Source: Hyphomicrobiales bacterium
Lineage (GTDB): Bacteria > Pseudomonadota > Alphaproteobacteria > Rhizobiales > Beijerinckiaceae
Assembly: GCA_028290705.1 (NCBI GenBank)
Contig: JAQGJH010000145.1
Location: forward strand, 1 to 64,000
Length of the DNA: 64,000 bases
Reading direction: 5' to 3'
Positions within the stretch are counted from its first letter, which is position 1. Each line of letters opens with the position of its first letter. The position numbers and the translations under genes were made by a program. Positions 45,896 through 55,524 of this stretch are shown here, piece by piece. The notes under the pieces were generated by a model. That model was not told the DNA's origin, did not search any database, and saw only the letters and a list, made by a program, of their open reading frames with translations.

Positions 45896-45904
45896 GCCGC
45901 GCTC

Positions 45905-48900
45905 TCAGGCGCTGGCCCCGCTGGTGATGCGCCACTGGCTCAGCAGCGAGCGCAACGCCGCTGGCTTCAGCGGCTTGTTGAGCACGCTGATGGATTTCTC
46001 GGCCGCCCGGTCGCGCACCTCGGGCGTCCGGTCGGCCGTCACCAGCAGGGCTGGAATGCGCGAGCCGAGTTTCCAGCGCAGCGCCATGATGGCCTCGATG
46101 CCGTCCGCCTCGTCGAGGTGGTAATCCGCCACGATCGCCGCCGGAGTGATGCCTTGCGCCGCAATGGCAGCCTCGGCGTCCTGCTGTGATCCTGCGGCGA
46201 TGACGCGACAGCCCCAGCCGCTCAACAGCGCCTGCATGCCTTCGAGAATGCGCGGCTCGTTGTCGATGGCCAGCACGACCATGCCGGCCAGCGGCTGGTG
46301 CCGGGGCGCAGGCGCGGTGGGCGCATCGGGAACCGGCGGAATCGATGGCACGACCGGCATTTCCACGCCGAACACGGAACCCACCCCCGGCTTCGACCGC
46401 AACGTGATGCGATGGCGCAGGACCTTGCTCAATCGTTCCACGATCGAAAGGCCGAGACCGAGGCCCGGCGCCGTCTTGGCGGCCGGCGCGAGCCGCTCGA
46501 ATTCCTTGAAGACGCTCTTCTGCTTGGATTGCGGAATGCCGAGGCCCGTGTCCCAGATCTCGACCCGCACGCGTCCGTTGACGCGCCGGCAGCCGACAAG
46601 AACGCGGCCCTTGGGCGTGTATTTGATCGCGTTCGACACGAGGTTCTGCAGCAGCCTGCGCAGCAGCCGGCGGTCTGATCGCACCGAGACCGAACTCGGC
46701 ACGAAGGTGAGCGTCAGGCCCCGCTCGCGCGCCGTCGGCTCGAACTCGATGCGAAGCTGTCGCAGGATCTCGTCGAGCCGGAAATGGCTGATCTCGGCTT
46801 TCATGGCCCCGGAATCGAGCCGCGAAATGTCGAGCAGCGCCGTCAGGATCTCCTCGACGGACTCGAGCGACATGTCGAGGTTGCGGGCGAGCTTCTGCTC
46901 GACGTCCGCGTCGTCCTCTGCTTCCGCTTCCTTCTCCATCCGCTCGAGCAGCGATGTCGCATAAAGGCGTGCGGCGTTCAGCGGTTGCAGGATGTCGTGG
47001 CTGGCAGCCGCGAGAAACCGCGTCTTCGAAAGATTCGCCTCGTCGGCCTCACCCTTGGCGCGCGCCAGCTCCTCGTTGAGCTGGACCAGTTCCTCGGTGC
47101 GTTGACGCACCCGCTGCTCGAGCGTTTCGTTGGTGCGTTCCAGCGCCTCTTCCGCCGCCACCTGTTCCGAGACGTCCGTGTAGGTCGTCACGATGCCGCC
47201 GTCCGGCAGGCGCGCGGAACGGATCTCGATGACGCCGCTCACCGGCGGTTGAAGCCGCAGCCGGAAGGGCTCGCTCTCGTGCACCAGAAGTTCGAGCCGC
47301 GTCGCGATGTAATCGTCCGCCGAGCCGGGCCCGTAGATGCCGCGCTCCGCATTGTACCGGACGATTTCCTCGAGCCCGAGCCCGGTGCGCAGCTTGTCGG
47401 GCGGAAGATCGAACAGCTCGCCGAATTCGCGATTCCAGCAGATCAGCCGCAGGTCGGGATCGCAGACCGTGATGCCCTGGCGGGCGAAATCCAGCGCATA
47501 TTGCAGCATGTCGCGGTTCTGTTGCAGCGACGACGACGCCTCGTCGATGAGCTGCAGGGCCGCGCCGCGTGACAGATTGCGCCGCCGCAACAGGATCGAC
47601 AGAACGAGACGCGACGACGCGGCTCCGATGGCGGAGGCCAGCATGTGTTCGGCGAATCTGAGAAGATGGACGTCGGCTTCGAGCGCGGGCGTGCGTGACA
47701 TGCCGCGCGTCGCCATGAACGTCTCGAAAGCGCGCTTCGTATGTTCGGCGCCGAGGTAGCGTCCCACCGTGGCTTCCAGTTCCCGGGCCGTCACGCCGCC
47801 GCCCCAGAGCCGGAACGATGGCGAGATCGGCGTCGCCTGCGTCTGGGTGCCGACGAAGATCTGCGCCTGCAGCCGCTCGATGGGGCTGGGATGCCGCGTC
47901 AGCGAGAAGCCCACGAAAGCCAGCACGTTGAGCGACAGGCTCCACATCACGCCATGCACGAGCGGCTTGAGTTCGAGCCCGAAGAGCGCGGTCGGCTTCA
48001 GGTAGCCGATCCCCATCGGGCCATTGACCACGAGCGAATCGAGCGCCAGCGAGGCCGTGTCGAGCGAAGGAATCAGCAGCGTGTAGGCCCAGAAGGCAAT
48101 GCCCACCATCAGCCCCGCAATGGCGCCGCGCGCATTGGCGCGCCGCCACACGAGGCCGCCGATGAACGCGGGGGCGATCTGCGCAATGGCCGCGAAGGAG
48201 AGCAGCCCGATGGATGCGAGTTGCGCCTCGCCGGCGAAGCGGAAGTAGAGGAAGCCCATCATCAACAGAAGGATGATCGAAAGGCGGCGGATCACGAGGA
48301 TGAGGGAGCCGAGATCCCGGCGGTCGATCCAGGCGCGCAGCCGTTGGTTGCGCAGCAGCGCCGGCATGACGAGATCGTTGGAAATCATGATCGACAAGGC
48401 GACGCTGGACACCACCACCATGGCGGTCGCAGCCGAGAGCCCGCCGACCAGCGCGATCAACGCCACGACGCTCGCCTGGTCCAGCAGCGGCAGCGCCAGA
48501 ACCGTCATGTCGCGATTGATGGCGCCCTCGGGAAACAGCAGCCGGCCCGCGATCGCGATCGGAATGACGAAGACGTTGATGGCGATGAGGTAGAGCGGAA
48601 ACAGCCAGGCGGTGGTCACTACGTCGCGCTCGTTGCGGTTCTCCACCACGGTGACGTGAAACTGGCGCGGCAGCAGGACGATGCAGCAGGCGGAGATCAG
48701 GATGGTGGCGACCCAGAACGACGGGTCGGGCAATTCCGACAGCATCGTGTTGATCGAGACGTTCGCGGTGGCGCGTTCCGCGAGATCCGTGAACCCGTTG
48801 AACATGAACCAGGTGACGTAGATGCCCACGCACAGGAACGCCACCAGCTTCACGACCGACTCGGCCGCCACCGCGAGCATCAGCCCGTCCTGGTGCTCCG

Positions 48901-49462
48901 TCGCATCGATGTGGCGCGTGCCGAACGCCATGGCGAAACCGGCCAGCAGCACCGTCACCAGCATCGACAGCGCGCCGGCGCCCGGCGACAGCACGACCAT
49001 GTGCTTCAGGTCCAGCGACGACAGAACCGTGGTCAGCGAAACCGCGATGGCTTTCAGCTGCAGCGCAATGTAAGGCACCGCGCCCAGCACGGCGATCAGC
49101 GCCACCATGCCGGCGACATGCTGCGACTTGCCGAAACGCGCCGCGACGAAATCGGCCACCGACGTGATGTTCTGCGACTTCGAGAGCCGGATGATGCGGA
49201 TGACGAACTTGTAGCCGAGCCCGATGACCAGCGCCGGGCCGATGTAGATCGGCAGGAACTCGAGCCCTTTCTCCGAAGCGAGCCCGACCGAGCCGAAGAA
49301 GGTCCAGGACGTGCAATAGATGCCCAGCGTCATCGCATAGATGAAGGGCCGCATGCGCTCGCCGATGAACCGGCGTCCGCTGGTGTCGCCGTAATGCGCG
49401 ACGGCGAAGAGGGCGCAAAGATAGACCAGGGAGGTCAAGACGGCGGCCCAACCGGCGATCAT
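45905..49462 (-). CDS. Hybrid sensor histidine kinase with N-terminal SSS transporter domain (NahK/ErcS'-like)
   Basis: The 1185-residue protein has an N-terminal sodium/solute symporter-like region of about 13 helices (residues 1-510), a PAS-containing linker (LQYALDFARQGITVCDPDLRLICWNREFGELFDLP), a coiled coil, the phospho-accepting His in AAASHDILQPLNAARLY, the ATPase boxes NLVSNAIKYTPKG, DTGLGIP and GLGLGLSIVERL, and a C-terminal receiver with Asp in IVADYHLDEADG. It may couple transport or binding of a small solute to phosphorelay. GGAG precedes the ATG. No response regulator is adjacent; the one at 26.3 kb is a candidate partner. Confidence 0.92.
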   Translation of the reverse strand: MIAGWAAVLTSLVYLCALFAVAHYGDTSGRRFIGERMRPFIYAMTLGIYCTSWTFFGSVGLASEKGLEFLPIYIGPALVIGLGYKFVIRIIRLSKSQNITSVADFVAARFGKSQHVAGMVALIAVLGAVPYIALQLKAIAVSLTTVLSSLDLKHMVVLSPGAGALSMLVTVLLAGFAMAFGTRHIDATEHQDGLMLAVAAESVVKLVAFLCVGIYVTWFMFNGFTDLAERATANVSINTMLSELPDPSFWVATILISACCIVLLPRQFHVTVVENRNERDVVTTAWLFPLYLIAINVFVIPIAIAGRLLFPEGAINRDMTVLALPLLDQASVVALIALVGGLSAATAMVVVSSVALSIMISNDLVMPALLRNQRLRAWIDRRDLGSLILVIRRLSIILLLMMGFLYFRFAGEAQLASIGLLSFAAIAQIAPAFIGGLVWRRANARGAIAGLMVGIAFWAYTLLIPSLDTASLALDSLVVNGPMGIGYLKPTALFGLELKPLVHGVMWSLSLNVLAFVGFSLTRHPSPIERLQAQIFVGTQTQATPISPSFRLWGGGVTARELEATVGRYLGAEHTKRAFETFMATRGMSRTPALEADVHLLRFAEHMLASAIGAASSRLVLSILLRRRNLSRGAALQLIDEASSSLQQNRDMLQYALDFARQGITVCDPDLRLICWNREFGELFDLPPDKLRTGLGLEEIVRYNAERGIYGPGSADDYIATRLELLVHESEPFRLRLQPPVSGVIEIRSARLPDGGIVTTYTDVSEQVAAEEALERTNETLEQRVRQRTEELVQLNEELARAKGEADEANLSKTRFLAAASHDILQPLNAARLYATSLLERMEKEAEAEDDADVEQKLARNLDMSLESVEEILTALLDISRLDSGAMKAEISHFRLDEILRQLRIEFEPTARERGLTLTFVPSSVSVRSDRRLLRRLLQNLVSNAIKYTPKGRVLVGCRRVNGRVRVEIWDTGLGIPQSKQKSVFKEFERLAPAAKTAPGLGLGLSIVERLSKVLRHRITLRSKPGVGSVFGVEMPVVPSIPPVPDAPTAPAPRHQPLAGMVVLAIDNEPRILEGMQALLSGWGCRVIAAGSQQDAEAAIAAQGITPAAIVADYHLDEADGIEAIMALRWKLGSRIPALLVTADRTPEVRDRAAEKSISVLNKPLKPAALRSLLSQWRITSGASA

Positions 49463-49592
49463 GGGAACTCCAGCTCAATGTCGGCACAGCTTAGCACCCG
49501 CCGCAGACGATGGCGAAGCGGCGCGGCTTTCCTGTAGGCACCGCAGGCTCTACCATGACCCAAGTTGAAACGAATCGGATTGGGATTGCGGG

Positions 49593-50012
49593 ATGCTGAA
49601 AGAATTCAAGGAATTTGCGCTACGGGGCAATGTGGTCGATCTCGCCATAGGCGTCATCATCGGTGGCGCCTTCGGCCGGATCGTCGACTCGCTCGTCAAA
49701 GACATCATCATGCCGATCATCGGCGCGATCACGGGAGGGCTCGATTTCACCAATTATTTCATTGGCCTGTCGAGCGCCGTCACGGCCACCAACCTGGCCG
49801 ATGCCCAGAAGCAGGGGGCCGTGCTCGCCTGGGGCAGCTTCCTGACCATCATGGTCAACTTCATCATCATCGCCTTCATCCTCTTCATGGTGGTGCGCGC
49901 CATGAACACGCTGAAGCGTTCCGAGCCGCCGCCGCCGGTCGCCCCGGAGGCGCCCTCGCGCAGCGAACTTCTGCTGGAAGAGATCCGGAATCTGCTGGCG
50001 ACCAAGTCCTGA
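49593..50012 (+). CDS. mscL: Large-conductance mechanosensitive channel
   Basis: A 139-residue inner-membrane channel that opens under membrane tension to release osmolytes. The N-terminal amphipathic helix and first helix ([37 protein letters not shown]) hold the pore-lining Gly/Ala pattern. The periplasmic loop and second helix ([23 protein letters not shown]) follow, then a Pro-rich linker and the C-terminal helix [13 protein letters not shown]. Length and motifs are standard. Confidence 0.95.
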   Translation: MLKEFKEFALRGNVVDLAIGVIIGGAFGRIVDSLVKDIIMPIIGAITGGLDFTNYFIGLSSAVTATNLADAQKQGAVLAWGSFLTIMVNFIIIAFILFMVVRAMNTLKRSEPPPPVAPEAPSRSELLLEEIRNLLATKS

Positions 50013-50164
50013 TCGCTCGCCTGTAAAGCTCACGCCCGGTCGATGCAGCGCGCATCGGTCGGGCGCGAGCCATGTTGCAGCGCAGGATCGGGAGTGGTTA
50101 AACGGGTCGATGGGGCACGTCAGGCGACTTGCGCCCGCAAGGCCTTAGCCACCCGCAGGAGCCC

Positions 50165-51295
50165 ATGCCAGACAGCCGCCGGCCAGACGACCACACGGCT
50201 CCCGGCGACGAGCGCCCGAGCAAGACACCGACGCCCTGGACCTACAAATCGGGCCCGAGCGGCGAAGCCGTCACCATGGCGGTGGCGCTGCTGGGCGGCA
50301 TGGGGTTCTTCTATGCGGGCGTGCCCGGCGGAGCCATTTCGGGCTCGGTTCTCTCGGTCGCGTTGATGAGCTATTTCGGTGCCGCGACGCCGATCGGGAA
50401 TTTGATGCGGCTCGTCGCCATGGCGATCACGGGCGTGTCCATCGGCTCCGCGATCGAGCCCGCGATGCTGCGCAACGTCGCCGCCTATCCGGTCAGCATC
50501 GGCATCATGGTCGTCTGCGTGATCTGCGTCACGCTGGCCTCCATGGCGGTCTCGGTGCTGATTTCCCGCTGGTCGAAGCCGACCGCTCTGCTCGCGGCGG
50601 TGCCTGGCTCGATGGCATACATTCTCTCCGTCGCGCTGAGCATGAAGGCCGACCTGCCGCGCGTGGCCGTGGTGCAGATGTCGCGCGTGATCTTCCTGGT
50701 GGTGCTGCTGCCCATCGTGATCGTCATGGAATCGGGCGCTCATCTCGCCCCGCTTGGCGGCAAGGTGACTGACCCGCCGCTGGTGCTGGCGCTCACCACT
50801 GTGGCGGCCGTGGCGCTCGGTCTCGTCTTCGTGCGGCTGCGCATGGGTGGCGGCATGCTGTTTGGCGCGATGATCGCCTCCGGCATCATTCACGCCACCG
50901 GGCTCGCGCCGGGCCGCGTCCCCATGCCCATCATGCTGGTGGGCCAGATCATGATCGGCGCCTGGGCGGGCTCGCGCTTCGCCGGCTTCGACTGGAATCT
51001 GTTCGGCCGTACGATTCTGTCGTCGACACTCGCCATCGGCGCTTCGATGATCGTGTCCTTCGTCTTTGCGGCCTTTGCCGCCGGCCTGCTCGACATGCCG
51101 TTCGGCGCGACGCTGATCGCCTATGCGCCCGGCGGACTTGAAGCCATGATGGTGCTGGCGCTGGGCCTCGGGATCGACCCGCTCTTCGTCAGCGCGCATC
51201 ATTTCTCGCGCTACTTCCTGATCAATTTCACCCTGCCGCTCATCATCGGCTGGCTGATGAAGCGCGAAAACGCAAAAGCGCCCGGTATCGAGTGA
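50165..51295 (+). CDS. AbrB-family membrane protein (PF05145 type)
   Basis: A 376-residue inner-membrane protein with about ten hydrophobic helices in two homologous halves, each with the pattern ...GGGMLFGAMIASG..H and AWAGSRFAG. The family is often mislabelled as ammonia monooxygenase or an AbrB regulator because of its name; it is unrelated to the DNA-binding AbrB. Transport or a regulatory role is suspected but unproven. AGGAG four bases upstream supports ATG 50165 rather than the track start at 50129. Its stop codon lies in the loop of a terminator hairpin. Confidence 0.8.
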   Translation: MPDSRRPDDHTAPGDERPSKTPTPWTYKSGPSGEAVTMAVALLGGMGFFYAGVPGGAISGSVLSVALMSYFGAATPIGNLMRLVAMAITGVSIGSAIEPAMLRNVAAYPVSIGIMVVCVICVTLASMAVSVLISRWSKPTALLAAVPGSMAYILSVALSMKADLPRVAVVQMSRVIFLVVLLPIVIVMESGAHLAPLGGKVTDPPLVLALTTVAAVALGLVFVRLRMGGGMLFGAMIASGIIHATGLAPGRVPMPIMLVGQIMIGAWAGSRFAGFDWNLFGRTILSSTLAIGASMIVSFVFAAFAAGLLDMPFGATLIAYAPGGLEAMMVLALGLGIDPLFVSAHHFSRYFLINFTLPLIIGWLMKRENAKAPGIE

Positions 51296-51315
51296 TCGCC
51301 GGGCGCTTTTGCGGA
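51272..51315 (+). terminator. Terminator enclosing the stop codon of the AbrB-family gene
   Basis: CGCAAAAGCGCCCGG...CCGGGCGCTTTTGCGG forms a stem of about 15 bp. The 3' arm includes a TTTT run, and the TGA stop codon (51293-51295) sits in the loop. The A/T content of both arms allows function on either strand, so it may also end hemA transcription, which converges from the right. Confidence 0.75.
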
Positions 51316-51340
51316 GATTTTTGCGGGCGCGCCGCGGATT

Positions 51341-52627
51341 CTATTCCGCAGCCACCGCCTTGTACCCCGGGAACGGTCCCACGATGACGTTGCCGGTTGA
51401 TTCGGGCATGGCCCCGAAGGGCAGGCCGAGCCGCCGCCACACATCCTGCAGGGCGGCCACGAGCTCGGAAATATGCACATCCGTGTGATACGGCGTCGGC
51501 GTGATCCGCAGCCGCTCGGTGCCGCGCGCGACGGTCGGGTAGTTGATCGGCTGAATGTAGATGCCGTGCCGCTCCAGCAGGATGTCGCTGGCGGTCTTGC
51601 ACAATTCCGCATCGCCGACGAACACCGGCACGATGTGCGACGGGTTGGGCATGACCGGAATGCCGGCCGCTTCGAGCGCCGATTTGGTCTGCGCCACCTG
51701 TCGCTGATGCAGGTCGCGCTCTTCGCTCGAAGCCTTGAGCTGGCGAACTGCCGCTCCGGCCGCGGCCGCGACCGCCGGGGGCAGCGCCGTGGTGAAGATG
51801 AACGACGGCGCATAGCTGCGCACGGCATCGATGATGATCTCGTCCGCCGCGATGTAACCGCCCAGCGTCCCAAAACCCTTCGCCAGCGTGCCTTCGATGA
51901 CGTCGATCTGCGACATGACGCCGTCGCGCTCGCAGATGCCGCCGCCGCGCGGTCCGTACAGGCCGACGGCATGCACTTCGTCCACATAGGTCATCGCGCC
52001 GTAACGCTTGGCCAGAGCCGCGACTTCGCCCACCGGCGCGATGTCGCCGTCCATGGAATAGAGGCTTTCGAAGACGATCAGCTTGGCCCGCTCCGGCCCG
52101 GCCGCGATCAGCAGCTCTTCGAGATGCGCCATGTCGTTGTGGCGGAAGATCTGTTTCTCGCAGCCCGAACGGCGCACGCCTTCGATCATCGAGTTATGGT
52201 TGAGCGCATCGGAAATGATGAGGCAGTTGGGCAGCAGCTCGGCGATCGTCGAAATGGCTGCGAGGTTCGACACCCAGCCGGACGTGAAGGCGAGCGCGCC
52301 TTCCTTGCCGTGCAGATCCGCCAGTTCCGCTTCGAGTTGCACCAGCGGATGGTTGGTGCCCGAGATGTTGCGCGTGCCGCCGGCTCCTGCGCCATAGCGC
52401 TGCGCCGCCGACGACATGGCGTCGATGACGGACGGGTGCCGGCCCATGCCGAGATAATCGTTCGAGCACCAGATGACGACGTCGCGAGGCGCGCTGACGC
52501 CGCCGTCGGAATGCCAGGTCGCCAGCGGAAACCGCGCGGCGTCACGCTCCAGATCCGCGAAGACTCGGTAACGACGTTCCGTCTTGAGACGGTCGATCGC
52601 TTGGCCGAAGAAACGGCGATAATCCAT
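51341..52627 (-). CDS. hemA: 5-aminolevulinate synthase
   Basis: This 428-residue PLP enzyme condenses glycine and succinyl-CoA to 5-aminolevulinate, the first step of the C4 heme pathway typical of Alphaproteobacteria. Motifs: [61 protein letters not shown] and the PLP lysine in [17 protein letters not shown] 52627 has AGGGAA about nine bases upstream and matches the conserved N terminus; the track start at 52714 is not supported. Confidence 0.95.
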   Translation of the reverse strand: MDYRRFFGQAIDRLKTERRYRVFADLERDAARFPLATWHSDGGVSAPRDVVIWCSNDYLGMGRHPSVIDAMSSAAQRYGAGAGGTRNISGTNHPLVQLEAELADLHGKEGALAFTSGWVSNLAAISTIAELLPNCLIISDALNHNSMIEGVRRSGCEKQIFRHNDMAHLEELLIAAGPERAKLIVFESLYSMDGDIAPVGEVAALAKRYGAMTYVDEVHAVGLYGPRGGGICERDGVMSQIDVIEGTLAKGFGTLGGYIAADEIIIDAVRSYAPSFIFTTALPPAVAAAAGAAVRQLKASSEERDLHQRQVAQTKSALEAAGIPVMPNPSHIVPVFVGDAELCKTASDILLERHGIYIQPINYPTVARGTERLRITPTPYHTDVHISELVAALQDVWRRLGLPFGAMPESTGNVIVGPFPGYKAVAAE

Positions 52628-52818
52628 CACGGATCTTCCCTGTCCTGTGGCTTCCCCGAAGGAGAACCCGGCGTCCGGCCCGTCCCCGGTACGCTGTCTG
52701 TCATATTTCACCACATAAACGGTCGCCAGTCGATGCGCGACAGGACCGATGGTCTCACCCTATGGCTCTGCTGCCCCCGAAACATTGCGCCAGATCATGA
52801 ATCCGGGTCGTCCTCAGC

Positions 52819-52844
52819 AAAAAGAGCGGCCCTGAGGCCGCTCT
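52819..52844 (-). terminator. Intrinsic terminator of the glycine-rich protein gene
   Basis: On the minus strand AGAGCGGCC-TCAG-GGCCGCTCT forms a perfect 9-bp stem followed by TTTT. It lies 35 bp after the stop codon at 52879. Confidence 0.88.
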
Positions 52845-52878
52845 CCCGATCAATCGAAGCCCCTCGGAGCCCTAAACC

Positions 52879-53604
52879 TCACGGGACGACTTGCCCGCGA
52901 AAGCGTCCGCCGCTGGGCGCGCGGCACGAGCAGCCGATGCCGACCTGCGCCGGCTGGTAGAGCTGACACACCTTCTGGGGCGTGGAGCAATGGTTGCCCA
53001 GTGCCGCCGAATATCGGCGAGGCGCCGGATAGACCGGAACGGGGGCGGGGACATAGGTCTCCTCGACCGGGTAGTCATAGCCCTCGTCATAGCCGTTGCC
53101 CCAGTCGTAATAGGGCTGATCGTAGTAGGGGCCATATCCGCCGAGCCAGAGCGGCGCGGTCGCCAGTCCGATGCCGGGTCCGTACCAGCCGCGGCCGCGC
53201 CAGCGCCGACCATTCCAGTCGCCGCGATCGCCGTAGCGGCGCACATACTCCTGACGCCGCTCATAACGCGCGCCGGGCGAGACCGTCAGGGTCCGGGCTC
53301 CTGCATTCGGATAGCCCGCGCCATATCGTTGGACGCCGACGGCCCGCTGCTGCATCGAGGGTCCGCCGCCATAGCGCATGCCACCGCCGCCGCCAGCCGG
53401 CGCGCCATAGCGCTGGGCAGCCACCGCCCCGCGCGAGAAACCGCCGCCTCCGCCGCTGAACCCGCCACCGCCGCCGCCGCCGCCGCCTTCAACCACACCG
53501 GTCCCGCGCTGCTGCGCCTGGACGGGCGCGGCCGTGAAAGCCAGCCCGGCTGCCATCAGGCCGCCGACAAACGCCAGGGCCGAAATCTTCTTGATGCGAC
53601 TCAT
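52879..53604 (-). CDS. Secreted glycine/arginine/tyrosine-rich protein
   Basis: The 241-residue protein starts with a signal peptide (ALAFVGGLMAAGLAFTAAPVQA). The mature part has poly-Gly runs, then repeated RYGA/MRYGGG units, a Trp/Tyr/Arg-rich centre (WNGRRWRGRGWYGPGIG) and a Tyr/Pro-rich tail. The C-terminal 40 residues hold three Cys in CSTPQKVCQLYQPAQVGIGCSC, probably a disulfide-stabilised tip. AGGAG seven bases upstream fixes the start at 53604. A perfect EcfG-type promoter upstream suggests stress induction. The role is unknown; a surface or wall protein is likely. Confidence 0.75.
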   Translation of the reverse strand: MSRIKKISALAFVGGLMAAGLAFTAAPVQAQQRGTGVVEGGGGGGGGGFSGGGGGFSRGAVAAQRYGAPAGGGGGMRYGGGPSMQQRAVGVQRYGAGYPNAGARTLTVSPGARYERRQEYVRRYGDRGDWNGRRWRGRGWYGPGIGLATAPLWLGGYGPYYDQPYYDWGNGYDEGYDYPVEETYVPAPVPVYPAPRRYSAALGNHCSTPQKVCQLYQPAQVGIGCSCRAPSGGRFRGQVVP

Positions 53605-53694
53605 GCCACGCTCCTGCTGTCCCTCGGGCGGCCGCCATGGGCAGCTTTTCCAGAGGGTCGCGCGGTTGCGACACTTCGGATCCCGATGCGTGGG

Positions 53695-53720
53695 AACGTC
53701 ATCCCGGCTTCCTAAGTTCC
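53695..53720 (-). promoter_or_regulatory. EcfG-type promoter
   Basis: On the minus strand GGAAC (53716-53720) is followed after exactly 17 bases by CGTT (53695-53698), a perfect match to the alphaproteobacterial general stress sigma consensus. It is about 90 bp before the start of the glycine-rich secreted protein. Confidence 0.7.
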
Positions 53721-53738
53721 GGCTGCGTAACCAAAGGG

Positions 53739-54269
53739 TTAAGAAACCCAGTCCTTGAGAAAGGTCAGCCCGAGGGCGCCCGGTCCCAGCGTCACGCCCG
53801 CCCACAGGAAGGCCGACGTCCAATTGGCGATCTGAAAGGGAATCATGGGCATCTGGCAGGCCCCGGCGGTCAGCGGCACGACGGCGCGTAGCGGTCCGAT
53901 GAAGCGCCCGAGGAACACGCCAGGCCAGCCCCACTTGTCGAAGAAGGCGCGGCCGCGCGGCAGCAGGGCCGGATATCGCGACAGAGGCCACATGCGGGCG
54001 ATCTGGTCATGGTAATGGTAGCCCAGCCAGTAGGACACCCAGTCGCCCAGGGCCGCGCCCAACGCCGCCGCGAAATAAAGCGGCCAGAACGCCAGTCCCG
54101 ACGCCCCGATCACCGCGCCGACGCCCCACAGGATGAAGGTGGCGGGCAGCAGCAGCGCGAACAGCGCCAGCGATTCTCCGAAGGCCAGCAGAAAGACGAT
54201 CGGGATCGCCCACCCCTGGTTCAAGCGTATGAACTCGATGGTCTGGTGGGCGAAATCCTGAACTGTCAT
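53739..54269 (-). CDS. DedA family membrane protein
   Basis: A 176-residue inner-membrane protein with four to five helices. The family signature includes FGESLALFALLLPATFIL near residue 30, GAALGDWVSYWLGY near 70 and a GRFIGPLRAVVPLTAGACQMP loop near 120, with acidic and basic residues in the re-entrant region. DedA proteins help recycle lipid carriers such as undecaprenyl phosphate or maintain membrane potential. Slightly short but complete. Confidence 0.88.
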   Translation of the reverse strand: MTVQDFAHQTIEFIRLNQGWAIPIVFLLAFGESLALFALLLPATFILWGVGAVIGASGLAFWPLYFAAALGAALGDWVSYWLGYHYHDQIARMWPLSRYPALLPRGRAFFDKWGWPGVFLGRFIGPLRAVVPLTAGACQMPMIPFQIANWTSAFLWAGVTLGPGALGLTFLKDWVS

Positions 54270-54312
54270 CTGGTTTTGTCCGGTCGCTGGCCTGGCGAAT
54301 GACCCGTCACGA

Positions 54313-55425
54313 TCACATCACGACCGTGATGCGCTCGGCCGCGCGCGTGAGGCCGGTATAGAGCCAGCGATAACGATGCTCCCTGAAGGAAGGCGACTCG
54401 TCGAAGATCACGATCTCGTTCCATTGCGAGCCCTGCGCCTTGTGGACCGTCAGCGCATATCCGAAGTCGAACTCGTCGGAATCCCTGCGCAGCGCATACG
54501 GGATTTCCTCGTCGCTCTCGAAGAATTGCGGCAGAACCCGCACCCGCAGCGGCTTGCGGATCGGATCGTCCTCCGGCACCAGGCTCATGCGCAACTTGCC
54601 GGCGCGCTCGGGCAACAGGGTCTTGACCGTCCAGATGCCGCCATTCAGCAGGCCTTTCTTGCGGTCGTTCTTCAGGCACACCAGCCGATCGCCGGCTTCC
54701 GGCATGGTCCCGGAAAATCCAAAAAGTTCGCGCAAGCGCTTGTTGTAGAGGCGGCGCGTGCGATTGAGGCCGACCAGCACCTGGTCGGCGCGCGTGACCG
54801 TGATGGCGTCGATCTCGTCGCGGCCGATGACGCGGCTGTCGCCGAAGGTCCCGCGCTCCAGCCGTCCGCCCTCGCGAACGATCATCGACATGCGCACGAT
54901 GGGATTGTCGGCCGCCTGGCGGTGAACCTCGGTCAGCATCAGGTCCGGCTCCGCCTCGGTGAAGAACCCCCCGCCCTTGACGGGGGGTAGTTGCGCCGGG
55001 TCGCCCAGCACGAGGATGGGCCGGCCGAAGGACATCAGGTCCCGCCCGAGATCCTCGTCCACCATGGAGCATTCGTCGATGATGATGAGGCTGGCGGTGG
55101 CCGCGGGGCTCTGTTCGTTGAGCACGAAAGAGGGCACTTCTGAATCGAGATCCTGCGGCCGGTAGATCAGGCTGTGGATCGTCCGTGCGTCCTCGCAGCC
55201 CTTGGACCGCAGCACGAGGGCCGCCTTGCCCGTATAGGCGGCGAACACGACCTCTCCATCGATCCCCTCGGCGATGTGCCGAGCCAGGGTGGTCTTGCCC
55301 GTGCCAGCATAACCGAACAATCGGAAAATCTGCGGTTTGCCCTGCTTGAGCCAGGCCGCGATGTCTTTCAGGGCACGGTCCTGTTGCGGCGACCAGCTTC
55401 GGCTCAACCCTCGTCCTCCGGGCAT
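54313..55425 (-). CDS. RecD-like / Dda-type SF1 DNA helicase
   Basis: A 370-residue superfamily 1 helicase. Walker A is GYAGTGKTT (residues 38-46), then TIHSLIY, Walker B LIIIDECSM, motif III VLGDPAQLPPV, motif IV VGLNRTRR and the UvrD-like C-terminal HKAQGSQWNEIVIFDE with YTGLTRAAE (motif VI). It is compact, like phage Dda or the core of RecD2, with no extra N-terminal domains. The start is uncertain: TTG at 55407 has GGAGG seven bases upstream, ATG 55425 does not. A role in DNA repair or recombination is inferred. Confidence 0.85.
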   Translation of the reverse strand: MPGGRGLSRSWSPQQDRALKDIAAWLKQGKPQIFRLFGYAGTGKTTLARHIAEGIDGEVVFAAYTGKAALVLRSKGCEDARTIHSLIYRPQDLDSEVPSFVLNEQSPAATASLIIIDECSMVDEDLGRDLMSFGRPILVLGDPAQLPPVKGGGFFTEAEPDLMLTEVHRQAADNPIVRMSMIVREGGRLERGTFGDSRVIGRDEIDAITVTRADQVLVGLNRTRRLYNKRLRELFGFSGTMPEAGDRLVCLKNDRKKGLLNGGIWTVKTLLPERAGKLRMSLVPEDDPIRKPLRVRVLPQFFESDEEIPYALRRDSDEFDFGYALTVHKAQGSQWNEIVIFDESPSFREHRYRWLYTGLTRAAERITVVM

Positions 55426-55524
55426 TGGGGCGAACGGCGGCCGAGAAAGAGTTCGGCGCCGTTGCGTCCACGCCAGATGAGCGTTCCGGCCCTGCTTTGC
55501 AAGTTGGAAAATGCCGGACGGCCG

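Noticed and set aside
47741-49537. 598-aa plus-strand ORF rich in Arg, Gln, His and Asp
   Set aside because: Antisense to the SSS domain of the hybrid kinase; composition is typical of a shadow frame.
53723-53745. CtrA-like TTAA-N7-GTTA on the minus strand
   Set aside because: The second half-site is imperfect and the site overlaps the end of the DedA gene; not convincing.
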